Shown here in pieces: positions 1-10,041 of a stretch of 64,000 nucleotides of DNA. The notes below the pieces were generated by a model. That model was not told the origin of the DNA and did not search any database. It saw only the letters and a program-made list of their open reading frames with translations. How positions within the stretch are numbered: position 1 is the first letter of the stretch; the number at the start of each line of letters is the position of its first letter. The DNA comes from Streptomyces parvus (GTDB lineage Bacteria; Actinomycetota; Actinomycetes; Streptomycetales; Streptomycetaceae), in assembly GCF_014648875.1 (NCBI RefSeq), contig NZ_BMRY01000002.1, positions 124,001-188,000 of the forward strand, in the 5' to 3' direction. A program made the position numbers and the translations under genes.

Positions 1-303
1 GCGCGCAGCGCCCGCGCCCGCAACGGCGTGCCCGAGGGCGCGGCCGTACGCGACGAGACGGGGCGTACGTATGTCGCGGGCACGGTGGCGCTGGAGTCGC
101 TGAAGCTCAGCGCGCTGCAGACCGCCGTCGCCATGGCCGTGGCCAGCGGCGCCACGTCGCTGGAGGCGGCGGCCGTCGTCTCCGCCGCCGAGACCCCCTC
201 CGACGACGACCGGGCCGCGGTGCGCGACCTGGGCGGACCTGACACCCCGGTGTTCCTCGCGGGCCCGGACGGCACGCTGCGGGTACGCGTCACGGCGGGC
301 TGA
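1..303 (+). CDS. Cytidine deaminase-like protein, 5' end outside window
   Basis: The reading frame is open from base 1 and ends at the TGA at 301-303, so about the last 100 residues are present and the start lies upstream. The visible part begins ARSARARNGVPEGAAV and continues with an alanine-rich helix (SALQTAVAMAVASGATSLEA). This resembles the short cytidine deaminase-like proteins encoded immediately before era in actinobacteria (the Rv2365c position in Mycobacterium). The zinc-binding catalytic motif of true cytidine deaminases is not visible in this part, so enzymatic activity is uncertain. The 95-bp gap to era suggests co-transcription. Confidence 0.75.
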   Translation, partial: ARSARARNGVPEGAAVRDETGRTYVAGTVALESLKLSALQTAVAMAVASGATSLEAAAVVSAAETPSDDDRAAVRDLGGPDTPVFLAGPDGTLRVRVTAG

Positions 304-398
304 GCGAGCGCCCCGGCGGCCGTTCCCCCCGGCGGTTCCGGCGCGTCCCGGCGTACCGCTGTACGAGAGCCCCGCCGGGATCGGGGAGAATGGTCGCC

Positions 399-1364
399 AT
401 GAGCGCTCGACCGAACCAAGAATCCGCTGCCCAGCAAGCGGAGACCACCTCCCCCCACCGGGCCGGCTTCGCCTGCTTCGTGGGCCGCCCCAACGCGGGC
501 AAGTCCACCCTCACGAACGCTCTGGTCGGTCAGAAGGTGGCGATCACCTCCAACCGCCCGCAGACCACCCGGCACACCGTGCGCGGCATCGTGCACCGTG
601 ACGACGCGCAGCTGATCCTGGTCGACACCCCCGGCCTCCACAAGCCGCGCACGCTGCTGGGCGAGCGGCTCAACGACGTCGTGCGGACCACCTGGGCCGA
701 GGTCGACGTCATCGGCTTCTGCCTGCCCGCCGACCAGAAGCTCGGCCCCGGCGACAAGTACATCGTCAAGGAGCTCGCGGGGATCAGGAAGACCCCCAAG
801 ATCGCCATCATCACCAAGACCGACCTGGTCGAGTCCAAGGCGCTCGCCGAGCAGCTCCTCGCCGTCTCCGCGCTCGCGGAGGAACTGGGCTTCGAGTGGG
901 CCGAGATCGTGCCGGTGTCGGCCGTGGGCGACAAGCAGGTCGACCTGCTCGCCGATCTCATCGCCCCGCTGCTCCCCGAGAGCCCGCCGCTCTACCCGGA
1001 GGGCGACCTCACCGACGAGCCGGAGATGGTCATGGTCGCGGAGCTGATCCGCGAGGCCGCGCTGGAGGGCGTACGCGACGAGCTGCCGCACTCGATCGCG
1101 GTCGTCGTCGAGGAGATGCTTCCCCGTGAGAACCGCCCGGCGGACAAGCCGCTGCTGGACATCCACGCCAACGTCTACATCGAGCGCCCCAGCCAGAAGG
1201 GCATCATCATCGGCCCGAAGGGCAAGCGGCTGAAGGACGTCGGCACCAAGTCCCGCAAGCACATCGAGGCACTGCTCGGTACGCCGGTCTTCCTGGACCT
1301 GCATGTGAAGGTCGCCAAGGACTGGCAGCGCGACCCGAAGCAGCTGCGGAAACTGGGCTTCTAG
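399..1364 (+). CDS. era: GTPase Era, ribosome assembly
   Basis: This is Era, a GTPase with a KH domain that binds the 3' end of 16S rRNA during 30S subunit maturation. The P-loop GRPNAGKST lies near residue 30, followed by the switch I region (QTTRHTVRG), DTPG (G3), TKTD (G4) and VSAVG (G5). The C-terminal KH domain carries the GxxG-type segment IIIGPKGKRLKD. At 321 residues the length is usual for actinobacterial Era. An in-frame ATG at 390 exists, but GGGGAGA at 383-389 is correctly spaced for the ATG at 399 and only one base from the earlier one, so 399 is preferred. It follows the cytidine deaminase-like gene, as in other actinobacteria. Confidence 0.95.
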   Translation: MSARPNQESAAQQAETTSPHRAGFACFVGRPNAGKSTLTNALVGQKVAITSNRPQTTRHTVRGIVHRDDAQLILVDTPGLHKPRTLLGERLNDVVRTTWAEVDVIGFCLPADQKLGPGDKYIVKELAGIRKTPKIAIITKTDLVESKALAEQLLAVSALAEELGFEWAEIVPVSAVGDKQVDLLADLIAPLLPESPPLYPEGDLTDEPEMVMVAELIREAALEGVRDELPHSIAVVVEEMLPRENRPADKPLLDIHANVYIERPSQKGIIIGPKGKRLKDVGTKSRKHIEALLGTPVFLDLHVKVAKDWQRDPKQLRKLGF

Positions 1365-1469
1365 CCCGGGCACGTCCGGCGGCCGGAGGCCGACGCAGCC
1401 GTGCGAAGCCGTGAGGCCCCCCCCCGGGGCCGATGCGTGCGAGCGCGGCAGAGGGAAGAGGTCCCGGGG

Positions 1470-1493
1470 CAGCTGCGGAAGCTGGGGTTCTGA
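1470..1493 (+). repeat. Partial duplicate of the era 3' end
   Basis: These 24 bases nearly repeat the last 24 bases of era (1341-1364). Both read as ...QLRKLGF followed by a stop, TAG in era and TGA here. There are two mismatches in the body plus the stop-codon change. The copy sits 105 bp downstream of the era stop with no open gene attached to it. It looks like a leftover of an old duplication or recombination at the era end. No function is proposed. Confidence 0.55.
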
Positions 1494-1518
1494 CCTCTCG
1501 CCGGCTTGGGTGCCGATC

Positions 1519-1785
1519 TCACGCGCCCTCCTTGAGGACGCGTGAGATCAGCGTGCGCTGCGCCCCGGTCAGATCGGGGTCAGCGCAGTACACGGTGCGG
1601 CCGTCGACGGTGATCGCGTACCGGAAGCCGTCCGGGACCCCGGCCGACGGGGTGTCCCGCGCCGCGCCGAGCGCCTCATCGGCGAGGGACCGCCACTCGG
1701 CGGCGTCCGCCCGGCCCTCCGTGTCGACCTCATGGCGGCGGGCGATGCCGGCGAAGCCGCCGGTCCGGCTGACCTGAATACGCAT
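1519..1785 (-). CDS. Emfourin-type inhibitor of M4 metalloprotease
   Basis: This 88-residue protein begins MRIQVSRTGGFAGI and contains a central WRSLADEAL helix and the strands FRYAITVDGRTVYCAD. That pattern fits emfourin, the small proteinaceous inhibitor of protealysin-like M4 peptidases first found in Serratia. The frame stays open upstream to 1842, but the ATG at 1785 starts the conserved part and has AGGA about 8 bases before it. It lies directly downstream of the M4 protease gene on the same strand (131-bp gap), which is the genetic arrangement known for the inhibitor. No signal peptide is visible, so it probably acts on cytoplasmic or immature enzyme. Confidence 0.75.
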   Translation of the reverse strand: MRIQVSRTGGFAGIARRHEVDTEGRADAAEWRSLADEALGAARDTPSAGVPDGFRYAITVDGRTVYCADPDLTGAQRTLISRVLKEGA

Positions 1786-1915
1786 GGGGTCCTGTCTATC
1801 GGGGGCCGGACGGGCACTCAACCCCGCCCGCCGGCCGGGCACTCGGTGGTCCGGGCCAGGCGGGTGGTGCGGTGGGAGGTCGGGTCACGCCCGGGCGGGG
1901 CACTCGGGGTCCGGG

Positions 1916-2998
1916 TCAGGCCCGGGTGGGAACGCCCACCTCCGACCAGGCCTTGAGGACCGCCTCCCGCTCGTCCGCCTCGCCGAAGCGGGCGCCCGCC
2001 GCCGCGACCGTCAGCCGGGCGAACTCCGCGAAGTCCGCGTTCGCCGTCAGCTCGCCGCCGGTCAGCACGTCGAACCAGATCTGCCCGGCGCGCTCCCAGG
2101 AATTCCCGCCCAGCGCGGTGGCCAGGAGGTAGAACGCGCGGTTGGGGATGCCGGAGTTGAGGTGGACACCGCCGTTGTCCTCCTCCGTCTCGATGTAGTC
2201 GTCCATGGAGGCGGGCTGCGGGTCCTTGCCGAGGACGTCGTCGTCGTACGCCGTGCCCGGGGCCTTCATCGAGCGCAGGGCGTCCCCGCTGACCCGGGGC
2301 GCGAGCAGGCCGGCGCCGATCAGCCAGTCGGCCTGCTCGGCGCTCTGGCCCAGCGAGTACTGCTTGACCAGGGAGCCGATCACGTCGGACACGGACTCGT
2401 TGAGCGCGCCCGACTGGCCCTCGTAGCGCAGGTTGGCGGTGTACTGGGTGAGGCCGTGGGCCAGCTCGTGGGCGATCACGTCGACCGCGACGGTGAAGTC
2501 GAGGAAGATCTCGCCGTCGCCGTCCCCGAAGACCATCTGCTCGCCGTCGAAGAACGCGTTGTTGTACTCCCGGCCGTAGTGCACGGAGCCGATCAGCGGG
2601 AGGCCCTTGCCGTCGATCGAGCTGCGCCCGTAGGCCGAGAGCAGCAGCTCGAAGGTGGCGCCGAGCCCGGCGTACGCGCGGTTGACGCTGGCGTCGGAGG
2701 TGGGCTTGTCGCCCTCCTCGCGGACCTTGACGCCCGGCAGGGTGGTTCCCGTTTCGCAGTCGTACAGGATGCGCTGCGGCTTGCTGGGGACCGCGCCGGC
2801 GGTGTGCCGGGCCGGTGTCGTGGCGAGCGCGGTGATCCGGCGGCGGTCACGGCTCAGGGCGTCGGCCGCCAGGGTGCGGCGGGCCGGGTCCGCGAGCCGG
2901 GCGTCGGCGGACCGGGAGAGGTGATCGAGGACGTGGGGCGGAACGATGGTGCAGAAGACGGGGTTGAGCTCGCCGTCGGTTCGAAGGTGCATACACAC
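1916..2998 (-). CDS. Protealysin-like M4 (thermolysin family) metalloprotease
   Basis: This is a 360-residue zinc endopeptidase. The HELAH zinc motif is at residues 177-181, and the third ligand is Glu201 in GALNESVSD. NSGIPN further on matches the substrate-site region of M4 enzymes. The first 60 residues (CTIVPPHVLDHL...) match the short protealysin-type propeptide, not the long thermolysin propeptide. There is no Sec or Tat signal peptide, as in protealysin, so export, if any, is non-classical. The ATG at 2998 is used; a second ATG two codons on is possible. The emfourin-type gene follows on the same strand. Confidence 0.9.
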   Translation of the reverse strand: MCMHLRTDGELNPVFCTIVPPHVLDHLSRSADARLADPARRTLAADALSRDRRRITALATTPARHTAGAVPSKPQRILYDCETGTTLPGVKVREEGDKPTSDASVNRAYAGLGATFELLLSAYGRSSIDGKGLPLIGSVHYGREYNNAFFDGEQMVFGDGDGEIFLDFTVAVDVIAHELAHGLTQYTANLRYEGQSGALNESVSDVIGSLVKQYSLGQSAEQADWLIGAGLLAPRVSGDALRSMKAPGTAYDDDVLGKDPQPASMDDYIETEEDNGGVHLNSGIPNRAFYLLATALGGNSWERAGQIWFDVLTGGELTANADFAEFARLTVAAAGARFGEADEREAVLKAWSEVGVPTRA

Positions 2999-3150
2999 GA
3001 CTGTGGCACTCCGTCACCGTGCTGTCACTGGTTGCGACGATGATTGACGAAATGGAGTGATGAGTCACTGTTTACCCGTCATCGATGCCCGGTCCCGCAT
3101 ACTGATACGGACCGACACCACGGGCCACACTCGGTTACGCTCGTCGCATC

Positions 3151-3198
3151 ATGCGTTTCGGGCTGCTTCTTCTTAGCTGCCGCGGCGAGGGCCTGTAG
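3151..3198 (+). CDS. Leu-rich leader peptide of leuA (15 aa)
   Basis: A short frame ahead of leuA reads MRFGLLLLSCRGEGL and stops at TAG 3196-3198. It contains four consecutive leucine codons (CTG, CTT, CTT, CTT), three of them rare in this GC-rich genome, and the RGEG ending typical of actinobacterial branched-chain amino acid leader peptides. Stalling at these codons when charged leucyl-tRNA is scarce is the known logic for leuA control in Streptomyces. It lies 84 bp before the leuA start. Confidence 0.8.
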   Translation: MRFGLLLLSCRGEGL

Positions 3199-5067
<1,869 letters not shown>

Positions 5068-5084
5068 CGCCGAACGGGCACGAC

Positions 5085-5124
5085 CCGAACCCCGACCGCC
5101 CCGCTCCGGGAGGTCGGGGTTCGG
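5085..5124 (+). terminator. leuA terminator hairpin
   Basis: A perfect 13-bp stem (5085-5097 with 5112-5124) and a 14-nt loop lie 18 bases after the leuA stop. There is no T tract, which is common in Streptomyces. Confidence 0.7.
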
Positions 5125-5233
5125 CCATATCCGAGGGTTGTGACGTCCAAGAGGCTGACGCCCCCTCGTGAATGTGGCTAACATCACGTCCAACACACGG
5201 CAGTGTTGCCGGAGCGTTACGGAGGTGTGCGAC

Positions 5234-5938
5234 GTGCGATCAGCCAAAGGACAACGCGCTCTGAGGCCGGTCCTCTGCGGCGTTCGCACGGTCTGGGACG
5301 CCGTCGGCGACGGCGTCTTCTTCTGCCCCTGCTGCGGGGGAGACCGCAACTACCGCCGGCTCACCGGCCGCCGCCGGCTCACCGTCCTCGGCGTCCCGCT
5401 GGTCGGCCGGGGCGAGGCCGAGCCCGTCGTCGAGTGCGCCGCCTGCCTGGCCCACCACGCCCCCGAGGCGCTGGACCATCCCACCACGACCCGGTTCTCC
5501 GCGATGCTCCGCGAGGCCGTCCACACCGTCACCCTGGCCGTCCTCGCAGCCGGGGGCACCACCTCCCGCACGGTCCTGGAGGCCGCCGTCGCCACCGTGC
5601 GCGACGCCGGGCTCGACGACTGCACCCAGGAGCAGCTGTTCACCGTCGTCGAGGTGCTCGCCGCCGACACCGGCCGCGGCTCCGGCGCCGACCCGGCCGC
5701 CGAGGCCTGCGGCCCGACCCTCGCCATCGAACTGCACGAGGTGCTGGCCCCGCTCGCCCCGCACCTGGCCGGTGCCGGCCGCGAGTCCGTCCTCCTCCAG
5801 GGGGCCCGGATCGCCCTGGCCGACGGGCCCTACTGCGCCGCCGAGCGCCAGGTCCTGACGACCGTCGGCAGCGCGCTGGGCATCCCCGCCGAGGAGACCG
5901 CCCGGGTGCTGGCCGAGGCGGCCCGTACGCCGTCGTAG
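5234..5938 (+). CDS. TerB-like protein with N-terminal zinc ribbon
   Basis: This 234-residue protein begins with a cysteine cluster (FFCPCCGGD near residue 30 and VECAACLAHH near 75) that looks like a zinc ribbon. An alanine- and leucine-rich helical domain follows (residues about 90-234) ending GSALGIPAEETARVLAEAA, with the pattern of TerB (tellurite resistance B-like) domains. GTG at 5234 is chosen because GGAGG (5221-5225) is well spaced to it; the frame is open back to 5168. TerB-like domains bind metals and often attach to the membrane or partner proteins. The exact role here is unknown. Confidence 0.7.
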   Translation: MRSAKGQRALRPVLCGVRTVWDAVGDGVFFCPCCGGDRNYRRLTGRRRLTVLGVPLVGRGEAEPVVECAACLAHHAPEALDHPTTTRFSAMLREAVHTVTLAVLAAGGTTSRTVLEAAVATVRDAGLDDCTQEQLFTVVEVLAADTGRGSGADPAAEACGPTLAIELHEVLAPLAPHLAGAGRESVLLQGARIALADGPYCAAERQVLTTVGSALGIPAEETARVLAEAARTPS

Positions 5939-5952
5939 GCCCGCAGGCAGCC

Positions 5953-5980
5953 TCGTACGCCCGCGTGGACGGGCATACGA
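5953..5980 (+). terminator. Hairpin after TerB-like gene
   Basis: An 11-bp stem with one G-T wobble (5953-5963 with 5970-5980) and a 6-nt loop lies 14 bases after the stop codon of the TerB-like gene and before recO. Confidence 0.55.
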
Positions 5981-6046
5981 ACCGGTAAGCCGGTAAAGAG
6001 GCCCCAGGGCCCTCGCCGGCCGCCCCCGGTGGGCGACAATGGGCCC

Positions 6047-6793
6047 ATGAGCTTGTTCCGGGACGACGGCATCGTGCTGCGTACGCAGAAACTGGGCGAG
6101 GCCGACCGGATCATCACGATCCTGACCCGCGGCCACGGCCGGGTCCGCGCCGTCGCCCGCGGGGTGCGCCGCACCAAATCCAAGTTCGGCGCCCGACTGG
6201 AGCCCTTCTCCCACGTCGACGTGCAGTTCTTCGCGCGCGGCAGCGAGCTGGTCGGCCGCGGGCTGCCGCTCTGCACCCAGAGCGAGACGATCGCCCCGTA
6301 CGGCGGCGGGATCGTCGCCGACTACGCCCGGTACACCGCGGGCACCGCGATGCTGGAGACCGCCGAGCGGTTCACCGACCACGAGGGCGAACCGGCCGTC
6401 CAGCAGTATCTGCTGCTCGTCGGCGGCCTGCGCACCCTCGCCCGGGGTGAGCACGCCCCCCATCTGATCCTGGACGCGTTCCTGCTGCGCTCGCTCGCGG
6501 TCAACGGGTACGCGCCCAGCTTCGAGGACTGCGCCAAGTGCGGAATGCCCGGTCCGAACCGGTTCTTCTCCGTCGCGGCGGGGGGCGTCATATGCGGTGA
6601 CTGCCGGGTCCCCGGCAGCGTCGTACCCTCGGCACAGGCCCTGGAACTGCTGAGCGCGCTGCTCAGCGGCGACTGGGCGACGGCGGACGCGTGCGAGGCG
6701 CGTCATGTCAGGGAGGGGAGCGGGCTGGTGTCCGCCTATCTGCACTGGCATCTGGAGCGCGGCCTGCGCTCGCTGCGGTACGTCGAGAAGTGA
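6047..6793 (+). CDS. recO: DNA repair protein RecO
   Basis: RecO loads RecA on gapped DNA in the RecFOR pathway and anneals single strands. The 248-residue protein starts MSLFRDDGIVLRTQKLGEAD, the N-terminal OB-fold signature, and has a C-terminal zinc site formed by CAKCG (about residue 158) and CGDC (about residue 182). An in-frame GTG at 6029 exists, but the conserved N-terminus begins at ATG 6047. uppS follows on the same strand after 62 bp, the usual actinobacterial recO-uppS pair. Confidence 0.95.
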   Translation: MSLFRDDGIVLRTQKLGEADRIITILTRGHGRVRAVARGVRRTKSKFGARLEPFSHVDVQFFARGSELVGRGLPLCTQSETIAPYGGGIVADYARYTAGTAMLETAERFTDHEGEPAVQQYLLLVGGLRTLARGEHAPHLILDAFLLRSLAVNGYAPSFEDCAKCGMPGPNRFFSVAAGGVICGDCRVPGSVVPSAQALELLSALLSGDWATADACEARHVREGSGLVSAYLHWHLERGLRSLRYVEK

Positions 6794-6855
6794 CGCGGTG
6801 CGTCGGGCAGACGGCGCGGTGCGTGGAGAAGTGACACAGGGAGACTGAGAAGCTC

Positions 6856-7671
6856 ATGGCAGTACGCGGGATCCTCGGCGGCCGTAACCGGCGCACGTAC
6901 AAGACCCCCGAGCCGCACCCCTCGGGCGCGACGCCGCCGAAGATCCCCGGCGAGCTGGTGCCCCAGCACGTCGCCGTCGTGATGGACGGCAACGGCCGCT
7001 GGGCCAAGGAGCGGGGTCTGCCCCGCACCGAGGGCCACAAGGTCGGTGAGGGCGTTGTTATGGACGTGCTCAAGGGCTGCATCGAGATGGGCGTGAAGAA
7101 CCTCTCGCTCTACGCCTTCTCCACGGAGAACTGGAAGCGGTCGCCGGACGAGGTGAAGTTCCTGATGAACTTCAACCGGGACGTGATCCGCCGCCGCCGC
7201 GACGAGATGGACGAGCTCGGCATCCGCATCCGCTGGGTGGGCCGCATGCCCAAGCTGTGGAAGTCCGTCGTCCAGGAGCTCCAGGTCGCCCAGGAGCAGA
7301 CCAAGAACAACGACGCGATGACGCTGTACTTCTGCGTGAACTACGGCGGCCGCGCCGAGATCGCGGACGCCGCGCAGCGCATCGCCCAGGATGTGGCGGC
7401 CGGGAAGCTGGACCCGTCGAAGGTCAACGAGAAGACCTTCCAGAAGTACATCTACTACCCGGACATGCCGGACGTGGACCTCTTCGTGCGCCCCAGCGGC
7501 GAGCAGCGCACCTCGAACTACCTGATCTGGCAGAGCGCCTACGCCGAGATGGTCTTCCAGGACGTTCTTTGGCCGGATTTCGACCGCCGGGACCTGTGGC
7601 GGGCCTGCCTGGAGTACGCGCAGCGCGACCGCCGCTTCGGCGGGGCGCAGGAGGCGGAAGCCGCCAAGTGA
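6856..7671 (+). CDS. uppS: Isoprenyl transferase (undecaprenyl/polyprenyl diphosphate synthase)
   Basis: This cis-prenyltransferase makes the lipid carrier for peptidoglycan and wall polymers. [15 protein letters not shown] carries the catalytic Asp and the diphosphate-binding arginines, and [15 protein letters not shown] is the C-terminal family signature. The 271 residues are slightly long because of a basic, proline-rich N-terminal extension (residues 1-35). The ATG at 6856 has only a weak purine-rich ribosome-binding site (AGGGAGA). It lies downstream of recO. Confidence 0.95.
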   Translation: MAVRGILGGRNRRTYKTPEPHPSGATPPKIPGELVPQHVAVVMDGNGRWAKERGLPRTEGHKVGEGVVMDVLKGCIEMGVKNLSLYAFSTENWKRSPDEVKFLMNFNRDVIRRRRDEMDELGIRIRWVGRMPKLWKSVVQELQVAQEQTKNNDAMTLYFCVNYGGRAEIADAAQRIAQDVAAGKLDPSKVNEKTFQKYIYYPDMPDVDLFVRPSGEQRTSNYLIWQSAYAEMVFQDVLWPDFDRRDLWRACLEYAQRDRRFGGAQEAEAAK

Positions 7672-7729
7672 GCACGGAGAGAGGGGCGGGCCCGGTGCGT
7701 GTGCACCGGGCCCGCCCCTCTCTCCGTGC
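7672..7729. terminator. 27-bp perfect inverted repeat between convergent uppS and zur
   Basis: The arms 7672-7698 and 7703-7729 are exact reverse complements over 27 bp with a GTGT loop. The repeat begins at the uppS stop and ends just before the zur stop, so it can terminate both convergent transcripts. Confidence 0.85.
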
Positions 7730-7735
7730 CGTCCG

Positions 7736-8170
7736 TTACGCCTTCTTCGCGGCGCACTCCGCGCAGGTGCCGAAGATCTCGACGGTGTGCGCGACGTTCA
7801 CATAGCCGTGCTGGGCGGCGATCATCTCGGCCCACTGCTCGACGGCCGGGCCCTCGACCTCCACGGCCTTGCCGCAGAGCCGGCAGACCAGGTGGTGGTG
7901 ATGGTCGCCGGTCGAGCACCGGCGGTAGACGGCCTCGCCCTCGGTGGTGCGCAGGACGTCGACCTCACCGGCGTCGGCGAGGGACTGCAGGGTCCGGTAG
8001 ACCGTCGTGAGGCCCACGGAGTCGCCGCGGTGTTTGAGGACGTCGTGCAGCTCCTGGGCGCTGCGGAACTCGTCGACCTCGTCGAGCGCCGCCGCCACCG
8101 CCGCCCGCTGCCGGGTGGACCGGCCGCGTACCGGGGCTGCGTTCGTGCCACTGATCGGCGCCGTGGCCAC
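7736..8170 (-). CDS. zur: Zinc uptake regulator Zur (Fur family)
   Basis: This is a 144-residue Fur-family repressor. The N-terminal winged helix includes SVGLTTVYRTLQSLADAG. The dimerization domain has the metal-binding DHHHHLVC segment, with structural zinc from two CxxC pairs (CRLC and CAEC). It sits beside znuBCA, and Zur boxes precede znuA, which fixes the assignment as Zur and not an iron or peroxide sensor. GTG at 8170 is chosen because GAGGAGG lies 7 bases upstream; the frame is open to 8260. It is convergent with uppS and co-directional with znu, but separated from znuB by 120 bp. Confidence 0.93.
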   Translation of the reverse strand: MATAPISGTNAAPVRGRSTRQRAAVAAALDEVDEFRSAQELHDVLKHRGDSVGLTTVYRTLQSLADAGEVDVLRTTEGEAVYRRCSTGDHHHHLVCRLCGKAVEVEGPAVEQWAEMIAAQHGYVNVAHTVEIFGTCAECAAKKA

Positions 8171-8290
8171 AGGTGCCTCCTCGTGTCGCCCGTACATGTG
8201 TCGGGCCATTGTGCCAGCCCGACCGGGCGCCCTACTCAAACGCGCACGTCGTCCGGTCACGTACGGACGGTCGTCCGCACGGACGGACGG

Positions 8291-9190
8291 TCACACGTGC
8301 ACGTCGTCCGCGCCACGCCGGGCCGGTGGTACTTCCAGGGTGCACTCGGCCTCCTTCGTCCCGCTCGCCCGCGCCCGCCCTCGCGCGAGCGGAGCGGCGA
8401 GCGCGGTCAGCGCGACGAACACCGCGATGGCCAGCAGCACGATCGTCGCGCCGGGCGGAACGTCCTGGTAGTACGAGGTCACGGTGCCGGTGAGGGTGAC
8501 GGCCGTGCCGATCACCACGGAGAGCACGAACGTGACCTTGAAGGACTTGGTGATCTGCTGGGCGGCGGCCACCGGCACCACCATCAGCGCGCTGACCAGC
8601 AGCAGCCCGACGACCCGCATCGCGACGGTCACCGTCACCGCGGCCGTGACCGCGACCAGCAGGTTCAGCACCCGCACCGGAAGTCCGCAGACCCGGGCGA
8701 ACTCCTCGTCCTGGCTGACCGCGAACAGCTGCCGCCGCAGCCCCACCGTGACCAGCACCACGAAGGCGGCCAGCACGGAAATGGCGATGACGTCGGAATC
8801 GGAGACGGTGGAGAGCGAGCCGAAGAGGTACGAGGTCAGATTGGCGTTGGACCCGGTGTCGGACAGGTTGATCAGCATGACGCCGCCCGCCATGCCCCCG
8901 TAGAAGAGCATCGCCAGGGCGAGATCGCCGCGTGTGTGTCCGTACCAGCGGATCAGCTCCATGGTGACCGCGCCGGCCACGGCGACGGCGGTGGCCATCC
9001 ACACGGGGCTGGTGGAGAGCAGGAAGCCGAGGCCGACGCCGGTCATCGCGATGTGCCCGATGCCGTCGCCCATCAGGGCCTGCCGCCGCTGCACCAGGTA
9101 GATGCCGATGGCGGGCGCGGTGATACCGACCAGCACGGCCGCGATGAGCGCCCGCTGCATGAAAGGAGGGTTGAGGAATTCGAAGAGCAT
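8291..9190 (-). CDS. znuB: Zinc ABC transporter permease ZnuB
   Basis: This is a 299-residue membrane permease of the ABC-3 family, with about eight or nine hydrophobic segments and the family signature around GDGIGHIAMTGVGLG. The start MLFEFLNPPFMQRALI overlaps the znuC stop by one base (TGATG), indicating translational coupling. It forms the channel of the zinc importer with ZnuC (ATPase) and ZnuA (binding lipoprotein). An open frame continuing upstream of this ATG is only the antisense-free overlap with znuC and is not used. Confidence 0.93.
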   Translation of the reverse strand: MLFEFLNPPFMQRALIAAVLVGITAPAIGIYLVQRRQALMGDGIGHIAMTGVGLGFLLSTSPVWMATAVAVAGAVTMELIRWYGHTRGDLALAMLFYGGMAGGVMLINLSDTGSNANLTSYLFGSLSTVSDSDVIAISVLAAFVVLVTVGLRRQLFAVSQDEEFARVCGLPVRVLNLLVAVTAAVTVTVAMRVVGLLLVSALMVVPVAAAQQITKSFKVTFVLSVVIGTAVTLTGTVTSYYQDVPPGATIVLLAIAVFVALTALAAPLARGRARASGTKEAECTLEVPPARRGADDVHV

Positions 9191-10020
9191 CAGGTCAGCA
9201 GTCCCGTCCGGACGGGCTCGGCGGCCGCGTGGGGGTGTACGTGGTCGTGGCCGGGCAGGGCGTGCTGGCCGAGCGCCTCGGGCGGCGGCCCGTCGTGCGT
9301 CACGCAGCCGTCGCGCAGGACGACGGCCCGGTCGATCAGCGGCTCCAGTGGGCCCAGCTCGTGCAGCACCAGCAGTACGGAGGTGCCGAGCGCCACCTGC
9401 TCGCGCAGGGTCGAGGCCAGGATCTCCTGGCTGGCCAGGTCCACCCCCGCCATCGGCTCGTCCATGATCAGAAGCTCCGGCTCGGAGGCCAGGGCGCGGG
9501 CGATCAGCACGCGCTGGTGCTGGCCGCCCGACAGGGCGCTCACGGAGTCCTTCGCGCGGTCGGCCAGGCCCACCAGCTCGATGGCGCGCTCCACGGCCGC
9601 CCGGTCCGCCTTCCCCGGCCACCGCAGCCCCGTACGGGACAGCCGGCCGGAGGCGACGACCTCGCGGATCGTGGCGGGCACACCGCCCGCGGCCGTGGTG
9701 CGCTGCGGGACGTACCCGATCCGGCCCCACCGGCGGAAGCGGCGCAGCTCGGTGCCGAACAGCTCGACGCTGCCGCCGGTCAGCGGGACCTGCCCGATGA
9801 CCGACCGTACGGCGGTGGACTTGCCGGAACCATTGGCGCCGAGCAGCGCGACGACCTCACCGCGGCGCACGGTCAGGTCGACCCCGCGCAGCACGGGGCG
9901 CGCCCCGAGGGTGGCCGTGGCGCCGCGCAGGGCTATGACGGCCTCCTGGGCGGGCCGGGGGGCGGCCTCGCGGGGGGTGCTCTCACGCTCCGGCATGAGC
10001 GCCTCCGATCCGAACGTCAC
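9190..10020 (-). CDS. znuC: Zinc ABC transporter ATPase ZnuC
   Basis: This is a 276-residue ABC ATPase. Walker A is GANGSGKST, the signature motif is LSGGQHQR, and Walker B is LLIMDEP followed by the H-loop region VLLVLHEL. It lies between znuA and znuB in one operon and overlaps znuB by one base. It should energize zinc uptake under zinc limitation, controlled by the Zur boxes ahead of znuA. Confidence 0.94.
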   Translation of the reverse strand: MTFGSEALMPERESTPREAAPRPAQEAVIALRGATATLGARPVLRGVDLTVRRGEVVALLGANGSGKSTAVRSVIGQVPLTGGSVELFGTELRRFRRWGRIGYVPQRTTAAGGVPATIREVVASGRLSRTGLRWPGKADRAAVERAIELVGLADRAKDSVSALSGGQHQRVLIARALASEPELLIMDEPMAGVDLASQEILASTLREQVALGTSVLLVLHELGPLEPLIDRAVVLRDGCVTHDGPPPEALGQHALPGHDHVHPHAAAEPVRTGLLT

Positions 10021-10041
10021 AAGTGGTGCGGGTGGTGCGGG

